Assembly (NCBI GenBank): GCA_019119895.1
Contig: DWWD01000019.1
Coordinates: 1 to 47,009, forward strand
Direction: 5' to 3'
Source of the DNA: Candidatus Anaerostipes avistercoris
GTDB lineage: Bacteria; Bacillota; Clostridia; Lachnospirales; Lachnospiraceae
DNA length: 47,009 bases
Position 1 is the stretch's first letter; each line of letters opens with the position of its first letter. This document shows, piece by piece, positions 33,600 to 41,959 of the stretch. The position numbers were made by a program, and so were the translations under genes. The notes beneath the pieces are model-generated. The model was not told the origin of the DNA and searched no databases. It saw only the letters and a program-made list of their open reading frames with translations.

Positions 33600-34349
33600 A
33601 TGCAGAAAATCATCAAAGATAAATTAAAAGAAATAGAAGAAAAAGAGAATGTGACCATTCTTATGGCGGTGGAATCTGGAAGCCGGGCATGGGGATTTGC
33701 ATCGCCGGACAGTGATTACGATGTGCGTTTTATCTATGTAAGGAAAAAGGAAGATTATCTGAGGCTGGATACGGTTCGGGATGTCATTGACTGGCAGCTG
33801 GATGATGTGCTGGATATCAACGGATGGGATGTGAAGAAAGCACTGCAGCTCATGCACAATTCCAATCCCACGATCTTTGAGTGGTGTGAGTCGCCGATTG
33901 TATACAGAACCAGTGAGGCATTTGAGCAGATGAAGCAGTTAAGGAAAGAATATTTTTCGCCGAAAAAGAGCCTGTACCACTATCTTCATATGGCAGAATC
34001 CAACTACAGAAAGTTTCTGCAGTGTGACCAGATCAAAGTAAAGAAATATTTTTATGTCCTCCGTCCGATTCTGGCGGCAAAGTGGATTGCGGAAAAGAAA
34101 ATATGGCCGTCGATGCTGTTTTCAGAATTAATGGAAGCAGAGCTGGAGGAAGATTTAAAGCCGGAAACAGAACGGCTTCTTGTTATGAAAAAAGAAATGG
34201 ATGAAATGGAGCTGGTACCGGGAAGCCGGAAGATCAATGCATATGTAGAGTTAAATCTGGAAAAGTTTAAAAAACTGGCAGATGACATGCCAAAAACGGA
34301 AACATCCTGGGATTCTCTGAACCATTATTTCCAATCCCTGTTATCATAA
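33600..34349 (+). CDS. RlaP/YcgL-type nucleotidyltransferase
   Basis: 249 residues from ATG 33600, behind AGAGGAGG. DNA polymerase beta-like nucleotidyltransferase of the YcgL family (now called RlaP), with the diagnostic GSRAWGFASPDSDYDVRFIYV (G-S and D-x-D metal ligands) in residues about 24-45, followed by a helical domain. By published comparative genomics, RlaP proteins are predicted RNA-repair terminal nucleotidyltransferases and often neighbour RtcB or KptA. KptA follows 15 bases downstream here. Activity on RNA ends is family-based inference. The upstream leader is duplicated at 26746. Confidence 0.85.
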   Translation: MQKIIKDKLKEIEEKENVTILMAVESGSRAWGFASPDSDYDVRFIYVRKKEDYLRLDTVRDVIDWQLDDVLDINGWDVKKALQLMHNSNPTIFEWCESPIVYRTSEAFEQMKQLRKEYFSPKKSLYHYLHMAESNYRKFLQCDQIKVKKYFYVLRPILAAKWIAEKKIWPSMLFSELMEAELEEDLKPETERLLVMKKEMDEMELVPGSRKINAYVELNLEKFKKLADDMPKTETSWDSLNHYFQSLLS

Positions 34350-34364
34350 AAGAGGAGGCAGTCA

Positions 34365-34907
34365 ATGAATCTTACGAAAACGAGTAAATTTATCAGTCTG
34401 ATTTTAAGACACAGACCAGAAGCCATTGGGATTTCTTTGGATGAACATGGGTGGGCCAGGGTAGATGAGCTGATTCAGGGGATTTCCAAACGGCAGCCTT
34501 TTTCCATGGAAATGCTGGAAGAGATTGTCCGCACGGACAAAAAACAGCGGTATTCTTTTAATGAAGACAAGACGCTGATCCGTGCCAATCAGGGACATTC
34601 GATTCCTGTGGATGTGGAACTTCCGGAAAAGAAGCCGCCCCGGATTTTGTATCATGGAACCGGTGAAAAATTTGTAAATTCCATTGACCGCCAGGGACTG
34701 CTGCCCAGAGGAAGGCTGTATGTGCATCTGTCCCCGGATGAAGCCACAGCCAAGGCAGTAGGCGCCCGCCATGGGAAACCGGTTATTTATCAAGTGCTGG
34801 CAGGCGAGATGGCGGATCAGGGATTTACATTTTATCAGTCGGTAAACGGCGTGTGGCTGACAAAGAAAGTGCCGGCAGAGTTTCTCAGGAAAATCAGAAG
34901 CGAATAA
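34365..34907 (+). CDS. kptA: RNA 2'-phosphotransferase (Tpt1/KptA)
   Basis: 180 residues, AGAGGAGG upstream. It transfers an RNA 2'-phosphate to NAD, giving ADP-ribose 1''-2'' cyclic phosphate and nicotinamide. It has an N-terminal winged helix (SKFISLILRHRPEAIGI, DEHGWARVDELI) and an ADP-ribosyltransferase-like C-terminal domain (LYHGTGEKFVNSIDRQGLLP, RLYVHLS). The catalytic R-H-R-R set fits LRHRP, IRANQGHS and GRLYVHL. Length is that of E. coli KptA. The bacterial role is debated because bacteria lack 2'-phosphate tRNA splicing. Pairing with RlaP supports RNA repair. Confidence 0.95.
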   Translation: MNLTKTSKFISLILRHRPEAIGISLDEHGWARVDELIQGISKRQPFSMEMLEEIVRTDKKQRYSFNEDKTLIRANQGHSIPVDVELPEKKPPRILYHGTGEKFVNSIDRQGLLPRGRLYVHLSPDEATAKAVGARHGKPVIYQVLAGEMADQGFTFYQSVNGVWLTKKVPAEFLRKIRSE

Positions 34908-34944
34908 AACATATCAGAAAATAAGAGAAAAGGAAGCTGAACAT

Positions 34945-35364
34945 ATGAAATATACGGTATTGCGAATAGACGAAGACATCGATTACGGATGTGAAGAAAG
35001 AGATGAAAATCAGCCGGTCATGGCAGTTGTGACTTTAAGGGACGAAGAAGGACTGGAAATCACACTCCGGCAGGAAGATCAGATGCTGTATGACAGGGAA
35101 ATCAATGAAGGAGATGAGGTGATTCTGGATGAAGAGAAAAAACTGCAAAAGGTGCCGGATGAAAACTGGACCGAGACGTGCACATCCAGAACGGTGGACA
35201 TTCCTAAGTTTACCGCGATGATGGAGGCAGTAAAAGAAGGACAAGACATCGACTGGATCTGTCCCTTCTGCGGGGGAAATGTCGGTCTGATATCCAGAGA
35301 AAACGGGAAAACAACCATCGGGTGCGGCAGCTGCGATATGAGGATACAGCTGGAAGCAAATTAA
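34945..35364 (+). CDS. Zinc-ribbon protein linked to kptA
   Basis: 139 residues, 37 bases after kptA. It has an N-terminal acidic beta-rich part (about 1-75, EITLRQEDQMLYDREINEGDEVIL) and a C-terminal zinc ribbon with C-x2-C pairs in WICPFCGGNVG and IGCGSCDM. A fragment of this gene is fused to a kptA fragment in the decayed locus at 26800, so the two genes also travelled together in a second copy. That supports a shared task with KptA, perhaps RNA or protein binding. No named family is recognised. Confidence 0.7.
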   Translation: MKYTVLRIDEDIDYGCEERDENQPVMAVVTLRDEEGLEITLRQEDQMLYDREINEGDEVILDEEKKLQKVPDENWTETCTSRTVDIPKFTAMMEAVKEGQDIDWICPFCGGNVGLISRENGKTTIGCGSCDMRIQLEAN

Positions 35365-35418
35365 CAAGCAGTATTGACAGCCATTTGCAGAGAAAAGGCT
35401 GAAAGGAGGAATGGGAAT

Positions 35419-36885
35419 ATGTTATTCATCGGAGTCGATCTCGGAACGTCGGCAGTAAAATTGTTATTAATGGATGAAACGGGGAAAATCCATAAAATCG
35501 TATCAAAGGAATATCCGTTGTATTTCCCGCAGCCGGGATGGTCAGAACAGAATCCTCAGGACTGGATCCGGCAGAGCATGGAGGGAATCAAAGAACTGAC
35601 CGCGCAGTGTGACAAGAGCCAGATCAAAGGAATCAGCTTCGGAGGGCAGATGCATGGTCTGGTAGTCCTGGATGAAAAGGATCAGATCATCCGGCCGGCT
35701 ATTCTCTGGAATGACGGAAGAACAGGAAAACAGACAGATTACCTGAATCAGGAGATTGGAAAGGAAACTTTATCCCGATATACCGGAAACATCGCCTTTG
35801 CAGGTTTCACGGCACCGAAAATTCTTTGGATGAGAGAAAAGGAACCGGAGAATTTTGCACGCATCGGAAGAATTATGCTGCCGAAAGATTATCTGGCGTT
35901 TTATCTTTCCGGAGAATTTTCTACAGACTATTCTGATGCCTCCGGCACGCTGCTTCTGGATGTGGAGCATAAGTGCTGGTCAGAAGAAATGATGGAAATC
36001 TGCGGCGTCAGAGAATCTCAGCTTCCGAAGCTTTATGAAAGCTGGGAACCGACCGGAGCCATAAAGCCGGAAATTGCGGAAGAACTGGGAATTCCTCAGG
36101 ATGTAAAAATCATAGCCGGAGCAGGGGATAATGCAGCGGCAGCTGTAGGAACGGGAACCGTTGGCGAGGGGCAATGCAACCTGTCTGTGGGGACATCCGG
36201 AACTGTATTTATTTCCAGTAAAAACTTCGGCGTGGATGAACATAATGCCCTCCATTCTTTTGCCCACGCAGACGGCAATTATCATTTAATGGGATGTATG
36301 CTGAGTGCGGCGTCCTGTAATAAATGGTGGATGGAAGAAATTCTGAGAACGAAGGAATATCAGGTAGAACAGGATGGAATCCGGAAACTGGGAGAAAATC
36401 CGGTATTTTATCTGCCGTATTTAATGGGAGAGAGATCACCCCACAATGATCCGGACGCCAGAGCAGCATTTGTGGGAATGAGCATGGACACTACCAGAGA
36501 AGATATGACCCAGGCGATGCTGGAAGGCGTTGCGTTCGGACTCAGAGACTCGATGGAAGCGGCGAAAAGCACAGGGCTGACTCCGAAGCGCAGCAAAATA
36601 TGCGGCGGCGGAGCGAAAAGTCCTCTTTGGAGGAAAATGATTGCCAATGTTATGAATATGAAAATTGACAGAATTGAAAGTGAGGAAGGACCAGGATATG
36701 GAGCTGCAATCCTGGCAGCCGTGGGATGCGGAGTGTTTTCCTCTGTGGAAGAAGCAGCGGGCAGACTGGTAAAGATTACAGACACGGAAGAATCAGATCC
36801 GCAGCTGGCGGAAAAATATGAAGAAAAATACCAGAAGTATCGGAAACTGTATCCGGCACTGAAGGAGTTTTATCACATAGAATAA
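35419..36885 (+). CDS. xylB: Xylulokinase
   Basis: 488 residues from ATG 35419, behind AAAGGAGG. FGGY carbohydrate kinase: phosphate-1 loop GVDLGTSAVKLLLMD, substrate region ISFGGQMHGLVVLD with AILWNDGRT, catalytic aspartate in GAGDNAAAAVGTG, and CGGGAKSPLWRKMIAN. The QMHGLV and WNDGR segments are typical of D-xylulose kinases. It makes xylulose-5-phosphate for the pentose phosphate route. No xylose isomerase or transporter lies nearby, so its place between RNA-repair genes and a phosphatase is unexplained. Confidence 0.93.
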   Translation: MLFIGVDLGTSAVKLLLMDETGKIHKIVSKEYPLYFPQPGWSEQNPQDWIRQSMEGIKELTAQCDKSQIKGISFGGQMHGLVVLDEKDQIIRPAILWNDGRTGKQTDYLNQEIGKETLSRYTGNIAFAGFTAPKILWMREKEPENFARIGRIMLPKDYLAFYLSGEFSTDYSDASGTLLLDVEHKCWSEEMMEICGVRESQLPKLYESWEPTGAIKPEIAEELGIPQDVKIIAGAGDNAAAAVGTGTVGEGQCNLSVGTSGTVFISSKNFGVDEHNALHSFAHADGNYHLMGCMLSAASCNKWWMEEILRTKEYQVEQDGIRKLGENPVFYLPYLMGERSPHNDPDARAAFVGMSMDTTREDMTQAMLEGVAFGLRDSMEAAKSTGLTPKRSKICGGGAKSPLWRKMIANVMNMKIDRIESEEGPGYGAAILAAVGCGVFSSVEEAAGRLVKITDTEESDPQLAEKYEEKYQKYRKLYPALKEFYHIE

Positions 36886-36911
36886 TTGGAAGAATGCAGG
36901 AGGTGGAGATT

Positions 36912-37610
36912 ATGATTTATTTAACCAGCGATATACATGGAGACTGCCGTACATTTGAAAAAATGCTTCACAAGATTCGTTTTACGAAGCAGGATCAAAT
37001 GTATATTTTGGGAGACGCCGTAGATAAGGGAAAAGAAAATCTCCGCCTGATTGCATTGATTCGGGAAGCTGACAATATAGGGCTGATCAAGGGAAATCAT
37101 GAATATTTGTGTGAGCGGTATCTGGAGGGAATCATAGGGGCGTCTTTCTGGGATGCCTGCGGCGGCCTCAGTACCAGGAAAGAAGTAGACGTTCTGCCTG
37201 AGAGTGAGAAAGAAGATCTGGCAGGATATCTGAAGAGTTTACCGATTTATAAAAATATCATAATAGAAGAAAATCGATATTTTCTGACCCATTCAGGACT
37301 GAATGCGGATTATATCGTCAGTGGAGAAGGGGACGTTGTAGATATTGAGGCATCCGTTCAGGAAGCAGTGGATCATGACCAGGAGAGGTATCTTTTCTCC
37401 AATGATATTCATTACATACCGGCTGCGGTCAGGTTTGACCGGCAGATTATCGTGGGGCATTATCCGACAGTGCTGCTGCCGGACTGGGAGCGGCCTGAAA
37501 TCTGCCGGAACCGGAGATACACAGATATTGATACCGGAAATGAAAGGCGCAGAGACGGCGGCCGGCTGGCGTGTCTCCGTCTGGAAGACGGCCGGGAATA
37601 TTATGTGTAG
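36912..37610 (+). CDS. Calcineurin-like metallophosphoesterase
   Basis: 232 residues from ATG 36912, with AGGAGG upstream. Two-metal phosphatase motifs: TSDIHGD (D-x-H), ILGDAVDKG (G-D-x-x-D-x-G), KGNHEY (G-N-H-E), FLTHSG and VGHYP. It resembles the PP1-like/diadenosine tetraphosphatase group. Substrate could be a phosphoprotein, a dinucleotide polyphosphate or an RNA end; the last is suggested only by the neighbouring RNA-repair genes. It lies 26 bases after xylB in the same direction. Confidence 0.88.
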   Translation: MIYLTSDIHGDCRTFEKMLHKIRFTKQDQMYILGDAVDKGKENLRLIALIREADNIGLIKGNHEYLCERYLEGIIGASFWDACGGLSTRKEVDVLPESEKEDLAGYLKSLPIYKNIIIEENRYFLTHSGLNADYIVSGEGDVVDIEASVQEAVDHDQERYLFSNDIHYIPAAVRFDRQIIVGHYPTVLLPDWERPEICRNRRYTDIDTGNERRRDGGRLACLRLEDGREYYV

Positions 37611-37676
37611 AGGTTCGTCAGAGAGAGGAAAATGTAAATTACTAAAATTAATATTTCCATATTTTTACTATTTATA

Positions 37677-37705
37677 TTTACAAATAGATAAAGATTTGTT
37701 ATAAT
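37677..37705 (+). promoter_or_regulatory. Promoter upstream of Rpn-like gene
   Basis: TTTACA (37677-37682) and TATAAT (37700-37705) with a 17-base spacer. Confidence 0.65.
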
Positions 37706-37781
37706 AAATCAAAAGCATACTATAATTTCTAAAATCATCAATATATAGATGAATCTATTTGAGGTCTCATATCATTTCATA

Positions 37782-37798
37782 ATCGTATCAGATACGAT
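37782..37798. promoter_or_regulatory. 17-bp palindrome in leader of Rpn-like gene
   Basis: ATCGTATC-A-GATACGAT, perfect 8-bp arms around one base, 77 bases after the -10. It could be a repressor site; the binder is unknown. Confidence 0.4.
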
Positions 37799-37882
37799 CT
37801 TTTCAGGAAATTCGTGCTTTTTATTCCATGGTTCAGGCAGGAGTTTCTGAGAAGAAGAAACTCCGAAGTGTTAAGGAGGGGA

Positions 37883-38752
37883 ATGTTATTGAGAAAAGAA
37901 CAGCAGGAAGAAAATCATGTTTTTCAGTGGCACCCTGTTTTTTATGCAGGGCTGCAGATTGAATTAGAAGAAGAGTCGGAGCATTTGATGTTTGAGAATG
38001 AGCATCAGCTTGGAACTAAGCCCAGAGCGATTGATGTTCTTGTGATCAAGAAAACAAATGAGAGGATTTCTTCGAATATAGGAGAGATTTTCCGCCGATA
38101 TAATATCATCGAGTATAAAAGCCCGTCAGATTATATGGGGATTGATGATTTCTATAAGGTTTACGCATATGCATGTTTGTATAAAGCAGATCAGAAAGAG
38201 GAAGATGCTGTTTCTATTGATGAGATCACAATTACCATCGCATGCAGCAGATATCCAAGAAAACTGATTCATCATCTGGAAAGCAGCAGAGGTTATTTTG
38301 TCAGAAAGAAGGAGAAAGGAATTTATTATGTTATGGGAGATAAGATCCCTATACAGCTGATTCTGCTGCATCAACTATCGGGTGAGAAAAATTTGTGGCT
38401 TCGCAGTTTATCGGTAAAAATGTCAGGCCGGGAAGAAGCAGAATCTTTATTAAAGGAATATGAGAAGCATAAACGAGATAAAAAATATCGTTCGGTTATG
38501 GATATGATTGTCCGGGTAAACCGGGAACAGTTTTTGGAGGTGAAAAAGATGTGTCAGGCATTAGAGGAACTGATGGCAGATGAACTGGAAGATATGAGGA
38601 GAAAAGGACAGGAAGATGGAAGAAAAGAAGGAATCGCACGTTTTGCAAAGCTGTCTGGTATTCTGCTCCGGCAGAACCGGCAGGATCTTCTGCTGAAAGC
38701 AACAGAAGACGGAGATTATATGGAGCAGTTGTTTCAAAAGTACAAAATATAG
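37883..38752 (+). CDS. Rpn/PD-(D/E)XK-like protein
   Basis: 289 residues from ATG 37883; TTG 37889 is better spaced from the AAGGAGG and is an alternative. A nuclease-like core around residues 50-90 shows D in RAIDVLVIKK and the motif IIEYKSP, as in PD-(D/E)XK folds. The C-terminus is charged and repetitive (RRKGQEDGRKEGIARF), typical of Rpn/YhgA recombination-promoting proteins. Rpn proteins can nick DNA, but activity here is not proven. It is monocistronic with its own promoter. Confidence 0.65.
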   Translation: MLLRKEQQEENHVFQWHPVFYAGLQIELEEESEHLMFENEHQLGTKPRAIDVLVIKKTNERISSNIGEIFRRYNIIEYKSPSDYMGIDDFYKVYAYACLYKADQKEEDAVSIDEITITIACSRYPRKLIHHLESSRGYFVRKKEKGIYYVMGDKIPIQLILLHQLSGEKNLWLRSLSVKMSGREEAESLLKEYEKHKRDKKYRSVMDMIVRVNREQFLEVKKMCQALEELMADELEDMRRKGQEDGRKEGIARFAKLSGILLRQNRQDLLLKATEDGDYMEQLFQKYKI

Positions 38753-38776
38753 AAATTCCGCTTTGTTTCAGCACAG

Positions 38777-38809
38777 AATGTTAACTGTTAATTAAAATGA
38801 GTTGACAAT
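38777..38809. promoter_or_regulatory. Probable BirA (biotin repressor) operator
   Basis: AATGTTAAC-N15-GTTGACAAT: two inverted arms (one mismatch pair) at the 15-base spacing known for BirA sites. The right arm overlaps the -35 of the bioB promoter, so binding would block transcription. Confidence 0.75.
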
Positions 38810-38830
38810 GGTGTCTGCACTGCTTATAAT
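38802..38830 (+). promoter_or_regulatory. Promoter of bioB
   Basis: Consensus TTGACA (38802-38807) and TATAAT (38825-38830) with a 17-base spacer. Confidence 0.88.
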
Positions 38831-38869
38831 CAATGGGAAAACAGACACTGGAAGTGAAAGAAGGGAATT

Positions 38870-39838
38870 ATGATGAGTATTGTGCGGCAGTTAAAGGAAA
38901 AAGTAATGTCTGAAGAGTGGATTGGGAAAGAAGAAGCCCTGCAGCTGGCAGCAGCGCCATTGAAGGAACTGACAGAGGCGGCAGATGAGATCCGCAGGCG
39001 GTATTGCGGGGATACCTTTGATATTTGTACGATCATCAACGGAAAGTCCGGGAAATGTTCGGAAGACTGCAAATTCTGCGCCCAGAGTTCCAGATATCAT
39101 ACAGGGCTGAAGGACACGTATCCGCTGCTTGGAACGGAGGAACTTCTGGAGGAAGCAAAGTACAATGCGGACCGGGGCGTCCTCAGATATTCCATTGTAA
39201 CATCAGGAAGATGTCTGTCAGACCGGGAGGTGGAGCGGCTTTGTGACAGCATACGAAAGATAAAAGAAGAAACAGATATCCGAATTTGTGTTTCGCCGGG
39301 GCTGCTTCAGGAGGAACAGTTTCGTAAATTAAAAGAAGCGGGAGCAGACAGGGTGCACTGCAATCTGGAATCGTCTGAAAGATACTTTCTGCAGGTGTGC
39401 ACAACGCATACTTATGAGGAAAAGACTGCTGCGATACAGGCGGCGAAGCGGGTCGGACTTTCTGTCTGTTCCGGAGGGATTCTCGGACTGGGAGAGTCTG
39501 TGGAAGACCGGATCGATATGGTGCTGACGGCGCGGAAACTGGGAGTCAGATCCATACCGGTGAATGTGCTGAATCCCATACCGGGAACTCCTTACGAGAA
39601 GAATCCAGTGCTGTCAGGAGAAGAGATACTCCGGTGCACTGCGGTCTTTCGGTTTTTGATTCCGGATGGGTTGATCCGTCTGGCTGGAGGAAGAGGCCTG
39701 ATGGAGGATAAAGGGAAGAAGTGTTTTCAGAGCGGGGCAAACGCGGCAATCTCAGGGGACATGCTGACAACAGCCGGAATTACGGTAGAGAGCGATATGG
39801 AAATGATCCGGTCGCTGGGATACAAAGTTTCACTATAA
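38870..39838 (+). CDS. bioB: Biotin synthase
   Basis: 322 residues, GAAGGGAA before ATG 38870 (ATG 38873 also possible). Radical SAM enzyme inserting sulfur into dethiobiotin. The radical SAM motif C-x3-C-x2-C is in GKCSEDCKFCAQSS. The [2Fe-2S] ligand region is in YSIVTSGRC, HCNLESS and VCSGGILGLGES. The C-terminus keeps RLAGGRG and FQSGANAAISGDMLT. No bioA, bioD or bioF is seen here, so the cell may use imported dethiobiotin or the other genes lie elsewhere. It is controlled by a BirA-like operator, with its own promoter and terminator. Confidence 0.94.
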   Translation: MMSIVRQLKEKVMSEEWIGKEEALQLAAAPLKELTEAADEIRRRYCGDTFDICTIINGKSGKCSEDCKFCAQSSRYHTGLKDTYPLLGTEELLEEAKYNADRGVLRYSIVTSGRCLSDREVERLCDSIRKIKEETDIRICVSPGLLQEEQFRKLKEAGADRVHCNLESSERYFLQVCTTHTYEEKTAAIQAAKRVGLSVCSGGILGLGESVEDRIDMVLTARKLGVRSIPVNVLNPIPGTPYEKNPVLSGEEILRCTAVFRFLIPDGLIRLAGGRGLMEDKGKKCFQSGANAAISGDMLTTAGITVESDMEMIRSLGYKVSL

Positions 39839-39844
39839 AAGGTT

Positions 39845-39876
39845 AGAAGGGCATATTTTCTATGCTCTTCTTTTTA
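39845..39876 (+). terminator. Rho-independent terminator after bioB
   Basis: Stem GAAGGGCATA / TATGCTCTTC (one G-U pair), TTTTC loop, then five T residues. Confidence 0.92.
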
Positions 39877-39890
39877 ATTTTACACAGGGA

Positions 39891-39899
39891 TGATATAAT
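39891..39899 (+). promoter_or_regulatory. Extended -10 promoter of the DUF2997-AAA operon
   Basis: TGATATAAT gives a TG-N-TATAAT extended -10 without a good -35, 34 bases before the first start codon and 14 bases after the bioB terminator. Confidence 0.6.
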
Positions 39900-39933
39900 G
39901 GTAAGGAGCTTAATGGGAGGAAAGGAAAAAAGA

Positions 39934-40143
39934 ATGAAACAGATTGAAATTTGTATCCATCCGGATGGAAAGATTGATGCTGAGACGTTCGGCATCAAAG
40001 GAAAAGGCTGCCTGAAATATGTAGAATTACTGGAAAAAATGCTGCATGCGCAGACAGTGGATTCTGATTATACGTCAGAATATTATGAGACAGAAGAAGA
40101 ATTGACGCAGATTCAGGAAACGGAAATGAAAATAAAACGATAA
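39934..40143 (+). CDS. DUF2997 family protein
   Basis: 69 residues from ATG 39934, preceded by GGAGGAAAGG. It opens with IEICIHPDGKIDAETFGIKGKGCLKYVELLEKML, the signature of DUF2997, a small ferredoxin-fold-like family. The family regularly neighbours DUF1257 and a Ycf46-type AAA+ ATPase; both lie downstream here. Biochemical function is unknown. It is the first gene of a long co-directional run with mostly very short gaps (20, 2, overlap, 10, 37, 77, 1 bases). Confidence 0.8.
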   Translation: MKQIEICIHPDGKIDAETFGIKGKGCLKYVELLEKMLHAQTVDSDYTSEYYETEEELTQIQETEMKIKR

Positions 40144-40163
40144 AAAAAGAGGAGTGGAACATT

Positions 40164-41324
40164 ATGGGAAAGAATGAAAAAGTGAAATACATTCCCAAAA
40201 CAGGTTTTGCTTTCTTTGGCCTGAGCTGTGTGACCTACTGGAGAATGTATCAGGATACGAAACGGTGGAAAGGGTATTTCCTGCTGTTTTTTCTTGCGGG
40301 ACCTTTTAACCTGGCAAACCTTATATTTGGGCTGTTTAATGTAGTCAATACAATAAGAGTTAATTTTATGATGCTCCAGATCCTGATTTTCATATTACAG
40401 TGGGGAGCTGGGATAATTTCCGTGCTGAAATTCAGAAATGAATACTGGATGACCTTTGAAATGTATGGAACAGATATCAGCCAGAGAGACGAAGCCCTGC
40501 GGGAAAGAATCCGGAAAGAAACAAACATGAAAGAGCCTCTGGAAACTGATTTATCGGCTGATCATCTGCGAAAAATAAAATGGCCGTGGCTGGCTCTGCC
40601 GATGTTTGCCTGGGCCGGCTTCGGATATGCCACAGGAAAAGCCCATGTGAATAAATACATGAAATGGATGGCGGTGTATCTTCTTATGCTGTGCTGTTTC
40701 CTTTTGTGTATGATCGTGATTCCTTATGCTCATGACAGGCAGGGATGGTTTTCAGACAGCTTTATGATGACAGTTCTGCCGGAAATGAGAAGGATTATAT
40801 ATCTGATCTGGCTTGCAAGCATCATTCACAGTTTCTCAAAGCGAAAAGAATATCTTTTGTATCTGGAAGCCTATGAAAAAATCCGGCCGGACGAGGAAGA
40901 AATCATGAAAACAAGGGTGATGCGCTATTATGAAAAGGAAAGTCACCGAAATACAGAGAAAAAGCCGGCAAAACCTGTGCCAAAAGAAACAGAGCCAGTA
41001 TCGAAAGCACCGGTCAGAGAAAGAGTGCAGAAGCCGCTTTCCGGCCGGGCTGTAGAGGTAAAACCTGAGAGTCCGGGGCAAAAGATTGATATTAACCGAT
41101 GCGGGGAAGAGGAACTGGCAAAGCTTCCTGGAATTAATGCAATTTTAGCCCAGAAGGCTATCGGATATAGAGAAGAAAAAGGAGCATTCCAATCAGTGGA
41201 AGAGCTGATTGATTTTCTAGGAGTTAAGCCTCACATGGCGGTTCAGATTTTAAAAATGGCAGAAGCCATTCCGGTACAAAAGGATGACAGGAGGAAGCAC
41301 ATCGGACGTGTGCTTGATATCTGA
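40164..41324 (+). CDS. Membrane protein with C-terminal helix-hairpin-helix domain
   Basis: 386 residues; GAGGAG lies 13 bases before the ATG. Membrane helices are predicted near 32-58, 65-88, 140-158, 168-190 and 205-222. A long charged linker with Lys/Glu/Pro repeats (about 245-305) follows. A ComEA-like helix-hairpin-helix pair ends the protein (about 307-365: IDINRCGEEELAKLPGIN, IGYREEKGAFQSVEELIDFLGV). HhH modules bind nucleic-acid backbones, so a membrane-anchored nucleic-acid binder is suggested. The gene ends 2 bases before the radical SAM gene. Confidence 0.75.
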   Translation: MGKNEKVKYIPKTGFAFFGLSCVTYWRMYQDTKRWKGYFLLFFLAGPFNLANLIFGLFNVVNTIRVNFMMLQILIFILQWGAGIISVLKFRNEYWMTFEMYGTDISQRDEALRERIRKETNMKEPLETDLSADHLRKIKWPWLALPMFAWAGFGYATGKAHVNKYMKWMAVYLLMLCCFLLCMIVIPYAHDRQGWFSDSFMMTVLPEMRRIIYLIWLASIIHSFSKRKEYLLYLEAYEKIRPDEEEIMKTRVMRYYEKESHRNTEKKPAKPVPKETEPVSKAPVRERVQKPLSGRAVEVKPESPGQKIDINRCGEEELAKLPGINAILAQKAIGYREEKGAFQSVEELIDFLGVKPHMAVQILKMAEAIPVQKDDRRKHIGRVLDI

Positions 41325-41326
41325 TT

Positions 41327-41959
41327 ATGAGGATTCACAGAATTTTAAGAGAGACTTCTGCGGAAGGTCCGGGACTGCGTTATTGTGTCTGGGTACAGGG
41401 ATGCAGCCATCACTGTCCCGGATGCTTTGCGCAGGACACCTGGGATCCGGAAAAAGGTCAGTGGATAGAAATAGAAGACATGAAAGAAGATTTGTGCAGA
41501 GCCATTCAAAGTGCAGCGAAGAAAGGGAAAAGGATGGAAGGTCTTACTCTGTTAGGGGGAGAGCCTTTTGATCAGGCGCAGGAAGCGGTACAGCTGGCGG
41601 AAGAGGCAAAGAAACATGGCCTGAGTGTCCTTACATTTACCGGTTACCGGCTGGAGGACCTGGAAAAGAAAGGACCGGAGGAAAGAGAATTATTAAAGAG
41701 AACGGATCTGCTGATCGACGGTCCTTTTGAAGAAGAAAAAAAGAGCTTTGACCGGCCGCTTGCGGGATCCTCTAATCAGAGATTTCAATTCCTGACAGAC
41801 CGGTACAGCAGGGAAGATATCATGTCCTGGAAAAATTCTTTTGAAATCCGGATCGAACCGGATGGAAGGATAAGAATCAACGGGATGGGAAATACAGAAA
41901 TATTGAAAAAGTATGAAAAAGGGAGGAAGCACAATGGCAGTGAAATATCACGGGATTGA
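41327..41959 (+). CDS. NrdG-like radical SAM activating enzyme
   Basis: 210 residues starting 2 bases after the previous stop, with no ribosome site of its own, so probably translationally coupled. Radical SAM cluster C-x3-C-x2-C in VQGCSHHCPGCFAQ, then LTLLGGEPFDQ (G-G-E motif) as in activating enzymes of glycyl-radical proteins. No glycyl-radical partner such as NrdD is encoded nearby. The setting, beside a Ycf46-type ATPase and DUF1257/DUF2997, suggests a distinct target. The last 26 bases overlap the ATPase gene. Confidence 0.85.
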   Translation: MRIHRILRETSAEGPGLRYCVWVQGCSHHCPGCFAQDTWDPEKGQWIEIEDMKEDLCRAIQSAAKKGKRMEGLTLLGGEPFDQAQEAVQLAEEAKKHGLSVLTFTGYRLEDLEKKGPEERELLKRTDLLIDGPFEEEKKSFDRPLAGSSNQRFQFLTDRYSREDIMSWKNSFEIRIEPDGRIRINGMGNTEILKKYEKGRKHNGSEISRD

